From DAOTXS01 sp034435055 (lineage in GTDB: Bacteria; Chloroflexota; Anaerolineae; UBA4142): a stretch of 64,000 nt of DNA. The DNA is taken from the NCBI GenBank assembly GCA_034435055.1, contig DAOTXS010000018.1:53056-117055 (forward strand), in the 5' to 3' direction. The translations under genes were made by a program, and so were the position numbers. Below the pieces are notes generated by a model, which was given only the letters and a program-made list of their open reading frames with translations, made no database searches and had not been told where the DNA came from. Shown here one piece after another: positions 42,085 to 50,358 of this stretch (its first letter is position 1; each line of letters begins with the position of its first letter).

Positions 42085-43506
42085 ATGTGGGAAACTTTTA
42101 TCACTGCAACATCGATTGACCAAGTGATTGAATTGCTCGCTAAACACAAACGCGACGCGCGCATCATCAACGGCGGCACCGATCTGATGCTCGAAATCGA
42201 GCGCCAAGTGCGCGCGCCGAAAATCGTCATCGACGTGAGCCGCATTCCCGGCTTGGACGAAATCCGATTCGCTGATGGCGTCTTTCATCTCGGCGCGAGT
42301 GTTACGCACAATCAAGTCGTCGGCAATCGATTGCTGGTCGAACGCGCGTACCCGCTCGCGCGCGCGTGTTGGGAAGTGGGCGCGCCGCAGATTCGCAATC
42401 GTGGGACGATTGCCGGCAATCTCATCACCGCGTCGCCGGCGAACGACACGATCACGCCGCTGTGGGCGATGGGCGCGTGGGTGACGCTCAAAAGTGCGCG
42501 CGGTGAACGCGAAGTCGCGCTCGATGAATTTATGCGTGGCGTGCGCCACACCGATTTGGAACCAGATGAAATGCTCGTCAAGATTTCGTTCGCGGGTTTG
42601 AAAGAAAACGAGTTTGGCACCTTTATCAAACTGGGCTTGCGCCGCGCGCAAGCCATTTCGGTTGTGAATGTTGCCGTCGTATTGGGTTTTGAAAAATCGG
42701 CGACCGAAAATCGGCAATCGAAAATTGAGAGTGCTTGGATAACTTTGGGTTCAGTCGCGCCGACCATCGTTGCCGCCGATGAAGCGCAACGTTTCTTGGT
42801 CGGTGAAACGCTGGAGGATCACATCATCGATGAAGCGGCGCAAATGGCAATGCAAGCCGCGCGCCCGATTGACGACATTCGCGGCACCGCTGATTATCGC
42901 CGCGAAATGGCCCGCGTGTTGACGGCGCGCGCGTTGCGTCAGTTGCGTGATGGCAAAGAGCGCGAGAATTTTCCAGACAAGCCGGTGATGCTGTGGGGAA
43001 AGACCGATGGGAAATTTCAAATCCCAAATCTCAAATCTCAAATCTCTGACACGATTGAGACGACGGTCAACGGAAAATCTTATAGCATTCCCGGTGCGCA
43101 AGACAAATCGTTACTGCGAATGTTGCGCGAGGATGTTGGCTTGCAAGGGACAAAGGAAGGTTGCGCGGAAGGTGAGTGCGGTGCGTGTACTGTTTTCCTT
43201 GATGGCATCGCGGTGATGAGTTGTCTCGTACCCGCACCGCGCGCGCATCACGCAGAAATCGTAACCATCGAAGGATTGAAGCAAGGCGAACAATTGCATC
43301 CGGTTCAAAGTGCCTTCATCCAAACCGGCGCGGTGCAATGTGGTTATTGCACGCCGGGATTCATTATGAGCGGCGCGGCGTTGCTCGATGAGAAAGCGCA
43401 TCCCACACACGACGACATTCAGCAAGCGTTGACCGGCAACTTGTGTCGTTGCACCGGCTATTACAAAATCATCGAAGCAGTGGAACAAGCGATTCAATCA
43501 CAATGA
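42085..43506 (+). CDS. Molybdenum-hydroxylase FAD subunit fused to [2Fe-2S] subunit (CoxM-CoxS type)
   Basis: This 473-residue protein joins two usually separate subunits. Residues 1-295 are a CoxM/XdhB-type FAD domain (IINGGTDLM, RNRGTIAGNL). Residues 322-473 are a CoxS/XdhC-type iron-sulfur subunit with the plant-type cluster Cys360, Cys365, Cys368 and Cys380, and the second cluster at Cys419/Cys422 and Cys454/Cys456. The module junction (311-321, FQIPNLKSQIS) and an internal loop (205-216, SATENRQSKIES) are encoded by repeat words seen in intergenic hairpins. It would pass electrons from a molybdopterin subunit, which is not in this window. Confidence 0.92.
   Translation: MWETFITATSIDQVIELLAKHKRDARIINGGTDLMLEIERQVRAPKIVIDVSRIPGLDEIRFADGVFHLGASVTHNQVVGNRLLVERAYPLARACWEVGAPQIRNRGTIAGNLITASPANDTITPLWAMGAWVTLKSARGEREVALDEFMRGVRHTDLEPDEMLVKISFAGLKENEFGTFIKLGLRRAQAISVVNVAVVLGFEKSATENRQSKIESAWITLGSVAPTIVAADEAQRFLVGETLEDHIIDEAAQMAMQAARPIDDIRGTADYRREMARVLTARALRQLRDGKERENFPDKPVMLWGKTDGKFQIPNLKSQISDTIETTVNGKSYSIPGAQDKSLLRMLREDVGLQGTKEGCAEGECGACTVFLDGIAVMSCLVPAPRAHHAEIVTIEGLKQGEQLHPVQSAFIQTGAVQCGYCTPGFIMSGAALLDEKAHPTHDDIQQALTGNLCRCTGYYKIIEAVEQAIQSQ
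42697..42732. repeat. Repeat word inside coding sequence (CGGCAATCGAAAAT)
   Basis: Within the FAD domain, GACCGAAAATCGG-CAATCGAAAATTG repeats the word set of the hairpin at 40770-40810, with a 14-nt exact match. It encodes residues 205-216, a loop in the beta region of the CoxM C-terminal domain. Confidence 0.7.
43015..43047. repeat. Repeat word at the module junction (CAAATCTCAAATC)
   Basis: The tandem words CAAATCCC-AAATCTC-AAATCTC-AAATCTC encode FQIPNLKSQIS between the FAD and iron-sulfur modules. The reading frame stays open through the repeat. Confidence 0.65.
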
Positions 43507-44045
43507 GGTCGATGTTCGCGTCGATGTGGCGCGTGTTGACGCGACCCTCCATCCACGCGTTTGAAAATGTGCGCACGGATGGGGGCATCGGACGCGCGAT
43601 CACGTTTACGATTGCCGTTGGCGCAATGTTGGGCGCGTGGCACGGCTTGATTCACTGGCTCACCGCGAGCGGCGCAGTCGTCGAAATTGTGACGATGACG
43701 GTGATGACCAGCTTGCGATTGCTCGCCGGATTATTCGTCGCGCAAGCAGTTTTGTTTGTCAGCGCGCGCACGTTGGGCGGTGCGGGAAATTTTGCGACGC
43801 AGGTGAATCTGGGCGCGTTGGTATTTGCGCCGCTCTTTGGCATCGTCAGTCTTGCGGATGTGATTCCGATTATCGATACGATTGTCGTCGGCGCGTCGAT
43901 GCTGTACTTTATCATCGTAAATATTTTTGCGTTGCGCGTCGCGCACGGCGGCCAAGCGTGGCGCGTGTCGAATATCAGCTTGTTGAGTGTGTCGGTCATC
44001 GGTGCGATGATTGGCTGGCTGGTGATGGCGAGTATCCCGGGTTAG
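43503..44045 (+). CDS. Yip1-like membrane protein
   Basis: The ATG at 43503 overlaps the previous stop as ATGA; a second ATG at 43512 with a nearby GAGG is an alternative. The 180-residue product has a soluble N-terminus with TRPSIHAFENVR and about five membrane helices, as in the Yip1 domain. Function in bacteria is unknown. Translational coupling with the fusion gene is likely. Confidence 0.75.
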   Translation: MRSMFASMWRVLTRPSIHAFENVRTDGGIGRAITFTIAVGAMLGAWHGLIHWLTASGAVVEIVTMTVMTSLRLLAGLFVAQAVLFVSARTLGGAGNFATQVNLGALVFAPLFGIVSLADVIPIIDTIVVGASMLYFIIVNIFALRVAHGGQAWRVSNISLLSVSVIGAMIGWLVMASIPG

Positions 44046-44091
44046 CGCGCTAATTTGCGATTGGCAGAATCTTGGTGTACACTCGATGCTG

Positions 44092-44154
44092 ATCCACAGA
44101 TTACACAGACGCTTCGCGCAGAAAAAATCTGTGTAATCTGCGAAATCTGTGGAT
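44092..44154. repeat. Stuttered hairpin, CAGATT word set (copy 3)
   Basis: ATCCACAGA-TTACACAGA (44092-44109) faces TCTGTGTAA-TCTGCGAAA-TCTGTGGAT (44128-44154). The right arm has one extra 9-nt word, which shows word-by-word gain or loss. It occupies the gap before a small membrane-protein gene. Confidence 0.85.
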
Positions 44155-44178
44155 TCATTCTTGATTCAGGGGGAATCG

Positions 44179-44526
44179 ATGAACGAGCAACAACGTGTGT
44201 TGAACAAAAAGTACGAAACGATTGCGTGGGGCGCGTTTTTCATCGTCTGGGGTTTGACCACTCTGCTCAAATTTCTGCCCGATGGCACAGGCACGATTGC
44301 AATCGGTCTTATTTTGCTTGGCTTGAACGCGGCGCGGTACTCCAGTCAACTCCCGACGAGTGGATTCACGATCACGCTTGGTGTCATCGCGCTCGTGCTG
44401 GGCGGCTTTGAGGTGTTGCGCGCGACGTTGCGTTTTCCGTTCGAACTGCCGGTCTTGGCGATTTTACTCATCGTTCTCGGTGGGGTCTTGCTCGGACGCG
44501 AATTGTTCTTCCGCAAGAACGAATAA
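44179..44526 (+). CDS. Small membrane protein of unknown function
   Basis: I chose the ATG at 44179 behind GGGGGA. The 115-residue product has about three to four membrane helices (FFIVWGLTTLLKFLP, IAIGLILLGLNAARY, FTITLGVIALVLGGFEVL, LLIVLGGVLLGRELFF). It looks like the LiaF/phage-shock type of transmembrane domain but lacks other parts. No function can be assigned. Confidence 0.72.
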   Translation: MNEQQRVLNKKYETIAWGAFFIVWGLTTLLKFLPDGTGTIAIGLILLGLNAARYSSQLPTSGFTITLGVIALVLGGFEVLRATLRFPFELPVLAILLIVLGGVLLGRELFFRKNE

Positions 44527-44555
44527 TTGCATCATTGATTTTTGGATGGAAGATC

Positions 44556-44798
44556 ATGCCCAAAACGAAAGACAAATCCGAATCGTTTGAAAAATTATTC
44601 TCCGAATTAGAAGACACCATCGCCAAGCTAGAAGCCGGCGATCTCCCGCTCGACGAAGCGCTTGCGCTCTTTCAACGCGGGATGGAGCTTGCCAAACAGT
44701 GCGGTGCACTTCTCGATCAAGCCGAATTGCGCATCAAGGAACTGGTGCCGCGCGGCGATCAAGTTGCTGTCGAAGATATGGAGGAAGAAGGAGCATAG
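44556..44798 (+). CDS. xseB: Exodeoxyribonuclease VII small subunit
   Basis: The 80-residue protein has the family core FEKLFSELEDTIAKLEAGDLPLDEALALFQRGMEL (two parts around residues 12-46). It binds the XseA nuclease and supports degradation of single-stranded DNA. The xseA gene is absent from the window, so the usual xseAB pairing is broken here. GGAAG lies upstream of the ATG at 44556. Confidence 0.92.
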   Translation: MPKTKDKSESFEKLFSELEDTIAKLEAGDLPLDEALALFQRGMELAKQCGALLDQAELRIKELVPRGDQVAVEDMEEEGA

Positions 44799-44810
44799 CA
44801 GTACGAACCG

Positions 44811-45251
44811 ATGAACGATTTTTTTGCCAATCGAATTCTGCAAGCCGTTTTTCTGCCGTGGTTTATCGCGCAAGTTTCTAAACCAATCATCGAATACATC
44901 CGCAAGCGCAAATTGAATTTGCGTTTGTTGACCACTGCCGGCGGAATGCCCTCCTCACATTCGGCGTTGGTGTGCGCGTTAGCAACGGCAATCGGCATTA
45001 AAGAAGGTCTGTCGTCCACGCTCTTTGCGCTGGCTTTTGCCTTAGCCGTCATTGTGATGTACGACGCCGCCGGCGTTCGGCGCGCGGCGATGATGCAAGC
45101 GCGCATCCTCAATCAAATTGTCGATGAACTTTTCCAAGGGCACCCGATCAGCGAAACGCGGCTCCGTGAACTTCTTGGGCATACTCCCTTCGAAGTGGTC
45201 GTCGGCGCAATTCTCGGCGTCGTTGGCGCGTGGTGGTGGATGACCCGCTGA
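44811..45251 (+). CDS. Divergent PAP2-family membrane protein (DUF212, YuiD-like)
   Basis: The 146-residue protein has four membrane helices and the GGMPSSHSALVCALA motif, the divergent PAP2 phosphatase signature, plus DAAGVRRAAMMQARILN and a GHTPFEVVVGAILG C-terminal motif. It starts 12 nt after xseB. Activity as a lipid-phosphate phosphatase is inferred from the family. Confidence 0.9.
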   Translation: MNDFFANRILQAVFLPWFIAQVSKPIIEYIRKRKLNLRLLTTAGGMPSSHSALVCALATAIGIKEGLSSTLFALAFALAVIVMYDAAGVRRAAMMQARILNQIVDELFQGHPISETRLRELLGHTPFEVVVGAILGVVGAWWWMTR

Positions 45252-45322
45252 TATTCGTAACCGAATTCTGACTCCCTTGAGACAATTCCTGTTACTCTGC
45301 TCAGATAAAATTGAACCACATT

Positions 45323-45360
45323 AGGGATTGGAGATTCGTCGGCGAATCTCTAATCTCTAT
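45323..45360. repeat. Stuttered hairpin, GGAGATT word set
   Basis: GAGATTCG (45331-45338) pairs with CGAATCTC (45343-45350); flanking GGGATT-GGAGATT and CTAATCTCT extend the pattern. It lies in the gap before the DUF362 gene. Confidence 0.65.
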
Positions 45361-45390
45361 TTTGTAATTTGCTCCGCAGAGAGGTGTCAA

Positions 45391-46449
45391 ATGCTTTCTC
45401 GCCGTGAATTTCTCCGCCAATCGATTATTTACGCGCTAACGATTGCCGGCGGCAGTGCGCTCTCCTCGTGCAATTCTCCTGCGCCCACTGCCACCGCTGT
45501 CCCGCCGACCGCGATTCCAATTGCTATGGCGACCACCACGCCGACGACAGTCGCAACACAGGTTGCGCGCGCGACAGCAACACTGACACGCCCCGCGCCG
45601 ACGATGACCGCCACGCCGATTCCCCCAACATCGGGCCAACCGTACCTCACGATTGCGCGCGGCACCAATCCCGCAACGATGACGCGCGCGGCGATTGATG
45701 CCTTGGGTGGAATGGCAAAGTTCGTCAAAGCCGGGAATGATGTCATTATCAAGCCCAACATTTGCAATGCACACAACACGCCCGAGTACGCCAGCACCAC
45801 CAATCCGGATGTCGTCGCCGAACTGGTCAAGATGTGTTTGGAAGCCGGCGCCAAACGCGTGCGCGTGATGGACAATGGTTTCAGCGGCACGGCGGCGGAA
45901 GGATATAAACGAAGCGGCATCAAAGACGCGGTCGAAAAAGTTGGCGGGCAAATGGAAATTATGCCGAGCGCAAAATACGTCAACGTCGATTTTCCAGCCA
46001 CGTCGCGCGATCTGAAATCGCAACGCATTTATCAAGACATTTTGAAAGCTGATGTGGTCATCAATGTTCCGATTGCCAAACATCACGGCTCGGCGCAAGT
46101 CACGCTGGCGATGAAAGGATTGATGGGCGTCATCCTGAATCGCAACGATATTCATCTCGCGCTCGATCAACGCATCGCCGATCTTTCGACCGTCATCAAG
46201 CCGACGCTGAACGTGATCGATGCGTATCGCGTGTTGACCTCGCACGGACCGACCGGCGGATCGCTCGATTACGTGAAGATGGGGAACGCCGTGATTGCCA
46301 GTCACGATCCCGTTGCTGCCGATGCGTACGCAACGCAGTTGTTTTTCAACAAGAAACCAACGCAGATTGGCTACATCAAGTTCGGCGCGGAGATGGGACT
46401 GGGGCGGTACGATTTTGACAAACTGTACGTGAAAGAAGTGAGCGCGTAA
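45391..46449 (+). CDS. Tat-exported DUF362 protein
   Basis: I chose the ATG at 45391, behind GAGAGGTG. The 352-residue product begins MLSRREFLRQ (twin Arg4-Arg5), with a hydrophobic stretch ending SSC (Cys27, possible lipidation), then a long Thr/Pro/Ala linker. The DUF362 domain includes DVIIKPNICNAHNTPEYAST, VRVMDNGFSGTAA and VPIAKHHGSAQVTLAMKGLMG. The family is tied to iron-sulfur redox chemistry but has no defined reaction. It lies just before a polyferredoxin gene, suggesting a shared electron-transfer role. Confidence 0.87.
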   Translation: MLSRREFLRQSIIYALTIAGGSALSSCNSPAPTATAVPPTAIPIAMATTTPTTVATQVARATATLTRPAPTMTATPIPPTSGQPYLTIARGTNPATMTRAAIDALGGMAKFVKAGNDVIIKPNICNAHNTPEYASTTNPDVVAELVKMCLEAGAKRVRVMDNGFSGTAAEGYKRSGIKDAVEKVGGQMEIMPSAKYVNVDFPATSRDLKSQRIYQDILKADVVINVPIAKHHGSAQVTLAMKGLMGVILNRNDIHLALDQRIADLSTVIKPTLNVIDAYRVLTSHGPTGGSLDYVKMGNAVIASHDPVAADAYATQLFFNKKPTQIGYIKFGAEMGLGRYDFDKLYVKEVSA

Positions 46450-46453
46450 ATTT

Positions 46454-46522
46454 GACGGAAGACCGAAGACGAATGACCGATAACAGAGAAATTTCTCCGT
46501 CGTCGGTTCTCCGTCTTCCGTC
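46454..46522. repeat. Stuttered hairpin, GACGGAAGAC word set (copy 1)
   Basis: GACGGAAGAC (46454-46463) pairs with GTCTTCCGTC (46513-46522); the interior repeats CGAAGACGAATGACCGA and CCGTCGTCGGTTCT. It fills the gap between the DUF362 and polyferredoxin genes; the latter has no clear ribosome site. Confidence 0.82.
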
Positions 46523-46534
46523 ACAAGATTGATA

Positions 46535-48079
46535 ATGACTTCAAATCGCTGGCGGCTCGCTCGCCAACTCACTCAACTCATCAGCGTCGTTTTGTTTTTC
46601 CTCCTCGCATTGCTCACCTATCGCGGTGTGGAATCGCTGATTCCAGTTGACCTCTATTTCCGGCTCGATCCACTCGTCGCATTCACGGCGATGCTTGCTT
46701 CGCGCGCGGTGATTGCGGTGATGTTGCTCGCGCTTGTCGCAATCGTGTTCGGTTTTGTGTTTGGGCGCGCGTGGTGTGGCTGGCTCTGTCCGCTCGGCGC
46801 AATGCTCGATTGGTTTTCGCCGCGCCAATGGCGCACTCCGGAAACGCATCGCAATTGGAAAGCGCTCAAGTACGTTTTACTTCTCACGATTATTTTCGCC
46901 GCGCTGTTGGGTAATCTCTCGCTGTTGGTTTTCGATCCTATCACGATTTTGAATCGCACGTTTGGCAGTGTGGTTTTGCCGGCGTTCAACGTCATTCTCG
47001 TCGGCGTCGAAACTGCATTGTATCCGGCCGCACCGTTGCAACCGATATTCGATTGGGTCGAGCAATCGTTTCGCGGTACGGTCTTGCCGGCGCAACAAAC
47101 ATTTTATCAACTTGGGTGGATGCTCGCGCTGTTCTTCGTCGGGCTTGTCGGCTTGAACTGGGTCGCGCCGCGCTTTTGGTGCCGGTACTTGTGCGCGCTT
47201 GGCGCGGTGTACGCGTTGCAAGCGAAAATCTCGTGGTTGCGTCCGCGCGCGGTGAACGATTGCAGTCATTGTGCCGCGTGTATGAAAGCGTGTCCGACCG
47301 GCGCAATCGCTGTGACGAAAAACGGTTTCACAGTTGATCCGGCGGAATGCGTTGTCTGTATGGATTGTGTTACCGAATGTCCCGAGTCGGTCATCGCGAT
47401 TAATTTTCGACCAGTCGCTAAACCGGTTGTCGGCGGTGGAACATATGCGTCATTCGATTTATCGCGGCGGCATTTTTTACAAAGCGCGGCAGTTGCCATC
47501 GGCGGCGTGGCGTTGTTTCGCGCCGCGCCATCGGCGCAGCATCACGATCAATGGCTCGTGCGTCCGCCCGGCGCGCAAGCAGACGATTTCTTGTCCCAGT
47601 GTATTCGTTGCGCCGAGTGCACGAAAGTTTGTCCGACCGGCGGATTGCAGCCCAGTTTGTTTGAATCGGGATTGGAAGGCGTTTGGTCACCGCTTCTCGT
47701 TTCGCGCATCGGCTATTGCGATTATTCCTGCAACGCGTGCGGACAGATTTGTCCGACCGGTGCAATTGCGCCGTTGACGTTGGAACAAAAACGCAACACA
47801 ATCATCGGCATCGCGTACATTGATCGGGATCGATGTATTCCGTGGGCAACTTATCGACCGTGTGTCGTGTGCGAGGAAATGTGCCCGGTGCCGCAAAAAG
47901 CAGTGCGGATGGAGCAGGTCGATGTGGTAACGCCGGACGGCAAAAAAGTTTCGCTTCAACGTCCGCACGTCGTTTACGATTTGTGTATCGGTTGCGGCAT
48001 TTGCGAATATCAATGTCCGCTGGAAGGTCCCGCGGCGATTCGTGTGCAAACGCCCACCAAACTCCCGCCGATTGCATAA
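46535..48079 (+). CDS. Polyferredoxin: NapH-like membrane part fused to NapG-like part with internal Tat motif
   Basis: The ATG at 46535 gives 514 residues. Part one has four to five membrane helices with the paired motifs WCGWLCPLGA (80-89) and WCRYLCALGA (215-224), then two 4Fe-4S motifs (Cys243-Cys253 and Cys272-Cys282). Part two begins with LSRRHFLQSAAVAIGGVALF (309-328), a twin-arginine-like motif followed by a hydrophobic helix, and carries about four more cluster motifs (Cys356, Cys395, Cys434-450, Cys484 groups). Part one should receive quinol or cytoplasmic electrons and part two deliver them outside the membrane. Its partner is probably the DUF362 protein. Confidence 0.87.
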   Translation: MTSNRWRLARQLTQLISVVLFFLLALLTYRGVESLIPVDLYFRLDPLVAFTAMLASRAVIAVMLLALVAIVFGFVFGRAWCGWLCPLGAMLDWFSPRQWRTPETHRNWKALKYVLLLTIIFAALLGNLSLLVFDPITILNRTFGSVVLPAFNVILVGVETALYPAAPLQPIFDWVEQSFRGTVLPAQQTFYQLGWMLALFFVGLVGLNWVAPRFWCRYLCALGAVYALQAKISWLRPRAVNDCSHCAACMKACPTGAIAVTKNGFTVDPAECVVCMDCVTECPESVIAINFRPVAKPVVGGGTYASFDLSRRHFLQSAAVAIGGVALFRAAPSAQHHDQWLVRPPGAQADDFLSQCIRCAECTKVCPTGGLQPSLFESGLEGVWSPLLVSRIGYCDYSCNACGQICPTGAIAPLTLEQKRNTIIGIAYIDRDRCIPWATYRPCVVCEEMCPVPQKAVRMEQVDVVTPDGKKVSLQRPHVVYDLCIGCGICEYQCPLEGPAAIRVQTPTKLPPIA

Positions 48080-48085
48080 CTGCAA

Positions 48086-48150
48086 TGTCATTGCGAGCCG
48101 TGCAGCGACGAAGCAATCTCTCAAACGCGTTGCGGCTCCGAGCAATGACA
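48086..48150. repeat. Palindromic repeat, TCATTGCGAG / AAGCAATCTC type (copy 2)
   Basis: TGTCATTGC (48086-48094) pairs with GCAATGACA (48142-48150), and GAGCCG with CGGCTC inside. The word AAGCAATCTCTCAAACG at 48111 is identical to the one at 34445. It lies behind the polyferredoxin gene. Confidence 0.85.
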
Positions 48151-48180
48151 CATTGGTTTGGTGTACTTCGATTACCCCAA

Positions 48181-48210
48181 TTGGCAAAGAATTCGATAAC
48201 GGAGTAGAAT
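48181..48210 (+). promoter_or_regulatory. Promoter of the Cache/HAMP kinase gene
   Basis: TTGGCA (48181-48186), an 18-bp spacer and TAGAAT (48205-48210). The leader to 48337 is about 120 nt. Confidence 0.5.
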
Positions 48211-48336
48211 GGAAATAGGAAAAATAATCGATTGCCTTGGGTGACTGATGAGGGTTGCTTTCGACTGAAGAATGAGCGTATTCGCCGGCTTGATCTCGCA
48301 ACGGGTCGGCGATTTATATTGGCTGAGGATAGTCGA

Positions 48337-50265
48337 ATGAGTTTGCAATTCAAATTTGTGTTGGGGATCATCATTGTCTTTGCGATTCTTGCCGCGAGTA
48401 TCGCCGCGTTCAGTTTTTTCTGGGTCGATCAAAATACCGTGCGCGAAGCGCAACAACGCGTCCAACTGTACATTCAATCGAGTTGGGAAATTTACAACGC
48501 CAAACTCGAACGCATGGAATCGACGTTGGATCTTCTGGCGCAGAACGATCATGTGCGCGCCGCACTTTTAAACCCGCAGCACGAAGCGCTTGCCACAACC
48601 GCGCGCCAATATCTTGAATCCGTTCGGCAGTCGCAAAATATGGATGTGCTCAACTTGATGAATGGCGAGGGACGCGTGATTTTGCGAACGCGCCCGCCGT
48701 ACAACACCGGCGATCTTGTCGCCGATGATCCGGTCGTGCGGCGCGCGCTCACAACGCGCCAGATCACCGGCGGAACTGTGTTGCTCGATCAAGCGCGGCT
48801 CGCGCGCGGCGGCGATGGTTTGCTGGAACGCTGTCTTCAATTCGGCGGCGAACCGCAAGGGATGATGCTCACCGCCGCGATACCGATCATCGTGAACGAT
48901 CAACTGATCGGTGTTTTGCAAATGGGCAACTTGCTCAACGGCTCAGTCGGAAAAGTCGACCGCATCCGCGACACCGTTTTCAAGAATGAAATCTACAATG
49001 GCAAGCCGCTCGGCACGGCGACGATTTTTATGAACGACTTGCGCGTCTCGACGAACGTGTTGGATGCGCAAGGCAATCGCGCCATCGGCACGCGCGCCGC
49101 GTCCGATGTGGTGCGTCAAGTTCTTGCCGAAGGCAAACCGTGGACGGGACGCGCCTGGGTCGTCGATACGTGGTATCTTTCGCAGTACGATCCGATCCGC
49201 GATCCGAACGGACGAGTGATTGGGATGTTGTATGTGGGTGAGTTGGAGCAAAAGTATTTGGACTTGCGCACGCAAGCGCTCGCGCTGTTCCTGTCGATTG
49301 TTCTTGTTGGAATGCTTTTGGCGTTCATCGTCTTTTTTGCGATTGCGCGCAGCATCGTCGCGCCGATTGAAAAGTTGGCGTATGCTACGCGCCGCCTCGC
49401 CGACGGCGATTTGACGTATCGCGTGAGCAACGGCTGGGATTTGTCGCGTAACGAGGTTAAGCAACTTGCCATTTCGTTCGATGAGATGGCGGCGCAATTG
49501 CAAAAGCAACGCGATGAAATCGCGCAAGATCATCGAACGTTGGAGAAGTTGAATCAAGATTTGCAAACGACGAATCGCAATTATATGGAAATGCTCGGTT
49601 TTGTCGCGCACGAACTCAAGAATCCATTATCGTCGGCGATTCTAAATGTCGGCACGGTCAAAGATGGAATGGTCGGCGAAGTGAACGATACGCAAAAAGA
49701 AGCGTTGGAATCGGTGGCGCGAAGTTTGCAGTACTTTCGAGAAATGATCGCAAATTACCTCGACTTGTCGCGGTTAGAAAAAGGCGAGCTGGTCGTCAAT
49801 CCTGCGCGTATCGATCTGCTTATCGATGTGGTCAAGCCAGCATTGGATAGTTTCGCACGCGCCAGCGATGAGAAAAAAATGGTACTGGATAACCGCGTGC
49901 CAGAAGCCATGACCCTGAATGCCGACCGCAATTTGCTTCGCATCGTGTACGATAATCTGTTGTCGAATGCAATCAAGTACGGACGCGAAGGCGGCAAAAT
50001 TGTGTTGGACGCGCAACCAACTGGCGACGGTCAAATTGTCTTGAGTGTATGCAACGAAGGAAACGGCATTCCGCCGGACAAACTGCCGCAACTGTTCAAA
50101 AAATTCAGCCGGCTCACCGGTCCCGAATATGCGCGGAAAAAAGGGACGGGGCTGGGGTTGTATATTTGCAAGGAAATTGTGGAAAAACACGGCGGCAAAA
50201 TCTGGGCGGAGTCGCAAGTGGGCGCGTGGACCAAGTTCGTCTTTTCTCTGCCGGCAAGCGGCTGA
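48337..50265 (+). CDS. Membrane histidine kinase with extracytoplasmic Cache sensor and HAMP
   Basis: I chose the ATG at 48337, preceded by GAGGA. The 642-residue kinase has a membrane helix (9-29), an extracytoplasmic Cache-type sensor (about 35-305, ending YDPIRDPNGRVIGMLYVGE), a second helix (314-338), HAMP (339-392), a HisKA domain with His425 (FVAHELKNPLSS), and an HATPase domain with NLLSNAIKYGR and GTGLGLYI. The ligand is unknown. No response regulator lies next to it; a roadblock protein gene follows under its own promoter. Confidence 0.92.
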   Translation: MSLQFKFVLGIIIVFAILAASIAAFSFFWVDQNTVREAQQRVQLYIQSSWEIYNAKLERMESTLDLLAQNDHVRAALLNPQHEALATTARQYLESVRQSQNMDVLNLMNGEGRVILRTRPPYNTGDLVADDPVVRRALTTRQITGGTVLLDQARLARGGDGLLERCLQFGGEPQGMMLTAAIPIIVNDQLIGVLQMGNLLNGSVGKVDRIRDTVFKNEIYNGKPLGTATIFMNDLRVSTNVLDAQGNRAIGTRAASDVVRQVLAEGKPWTGRAWVVDTWYLSQYDPIRDPNGRVIGMLYVGELEQKYLDLRTQALALFLSIVLVGMLLAFIVFFAIARSIVAPIEKLAYATRRLADGDLTYRVSNGWDLSRNEVKQLAISFDEMAAQLQKQRDEIAQDHRTLEKLNQDLQTTNRNYMEMLGFVAHELKNPLSSAILNVGTVKDGMVGEVNDTQKEALESVARSLQYFREMIANYLDLSRLEKGELVVNPARIDLLIDVVKPALDSFARASDEKKMVLDNRVPEAMTLNADRNLLRIVYDNLLSNAIKYGREGGKIVLDAQPTGDGQIVLSVCNEGNGIPPDKLPQLFKKFSRLTGPEYARKKGTGLGLYICKEIVEKHGGKIWAESQVGAWTKFVFSLPASG

Positions 50266-50281
50266 TAAGTTATTATTCTTA

Positions 50282-50310
50282 TTGACAGTCCGCCCAAGTT
50301 GTGATAGCAT
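50282..50310 (+). promoter_or_regulatory. Promoter of the roadblock gene
   Basis: TTGACA (50282-50287), a 17-bp spacer and TAGCAT (50305-50310). Confidence 0.65.
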
Positions 50311-50358
50311 AACGCTCGAAAATCGTCCCGACGTTATTGATCGTCAAAGGAGACTCTT

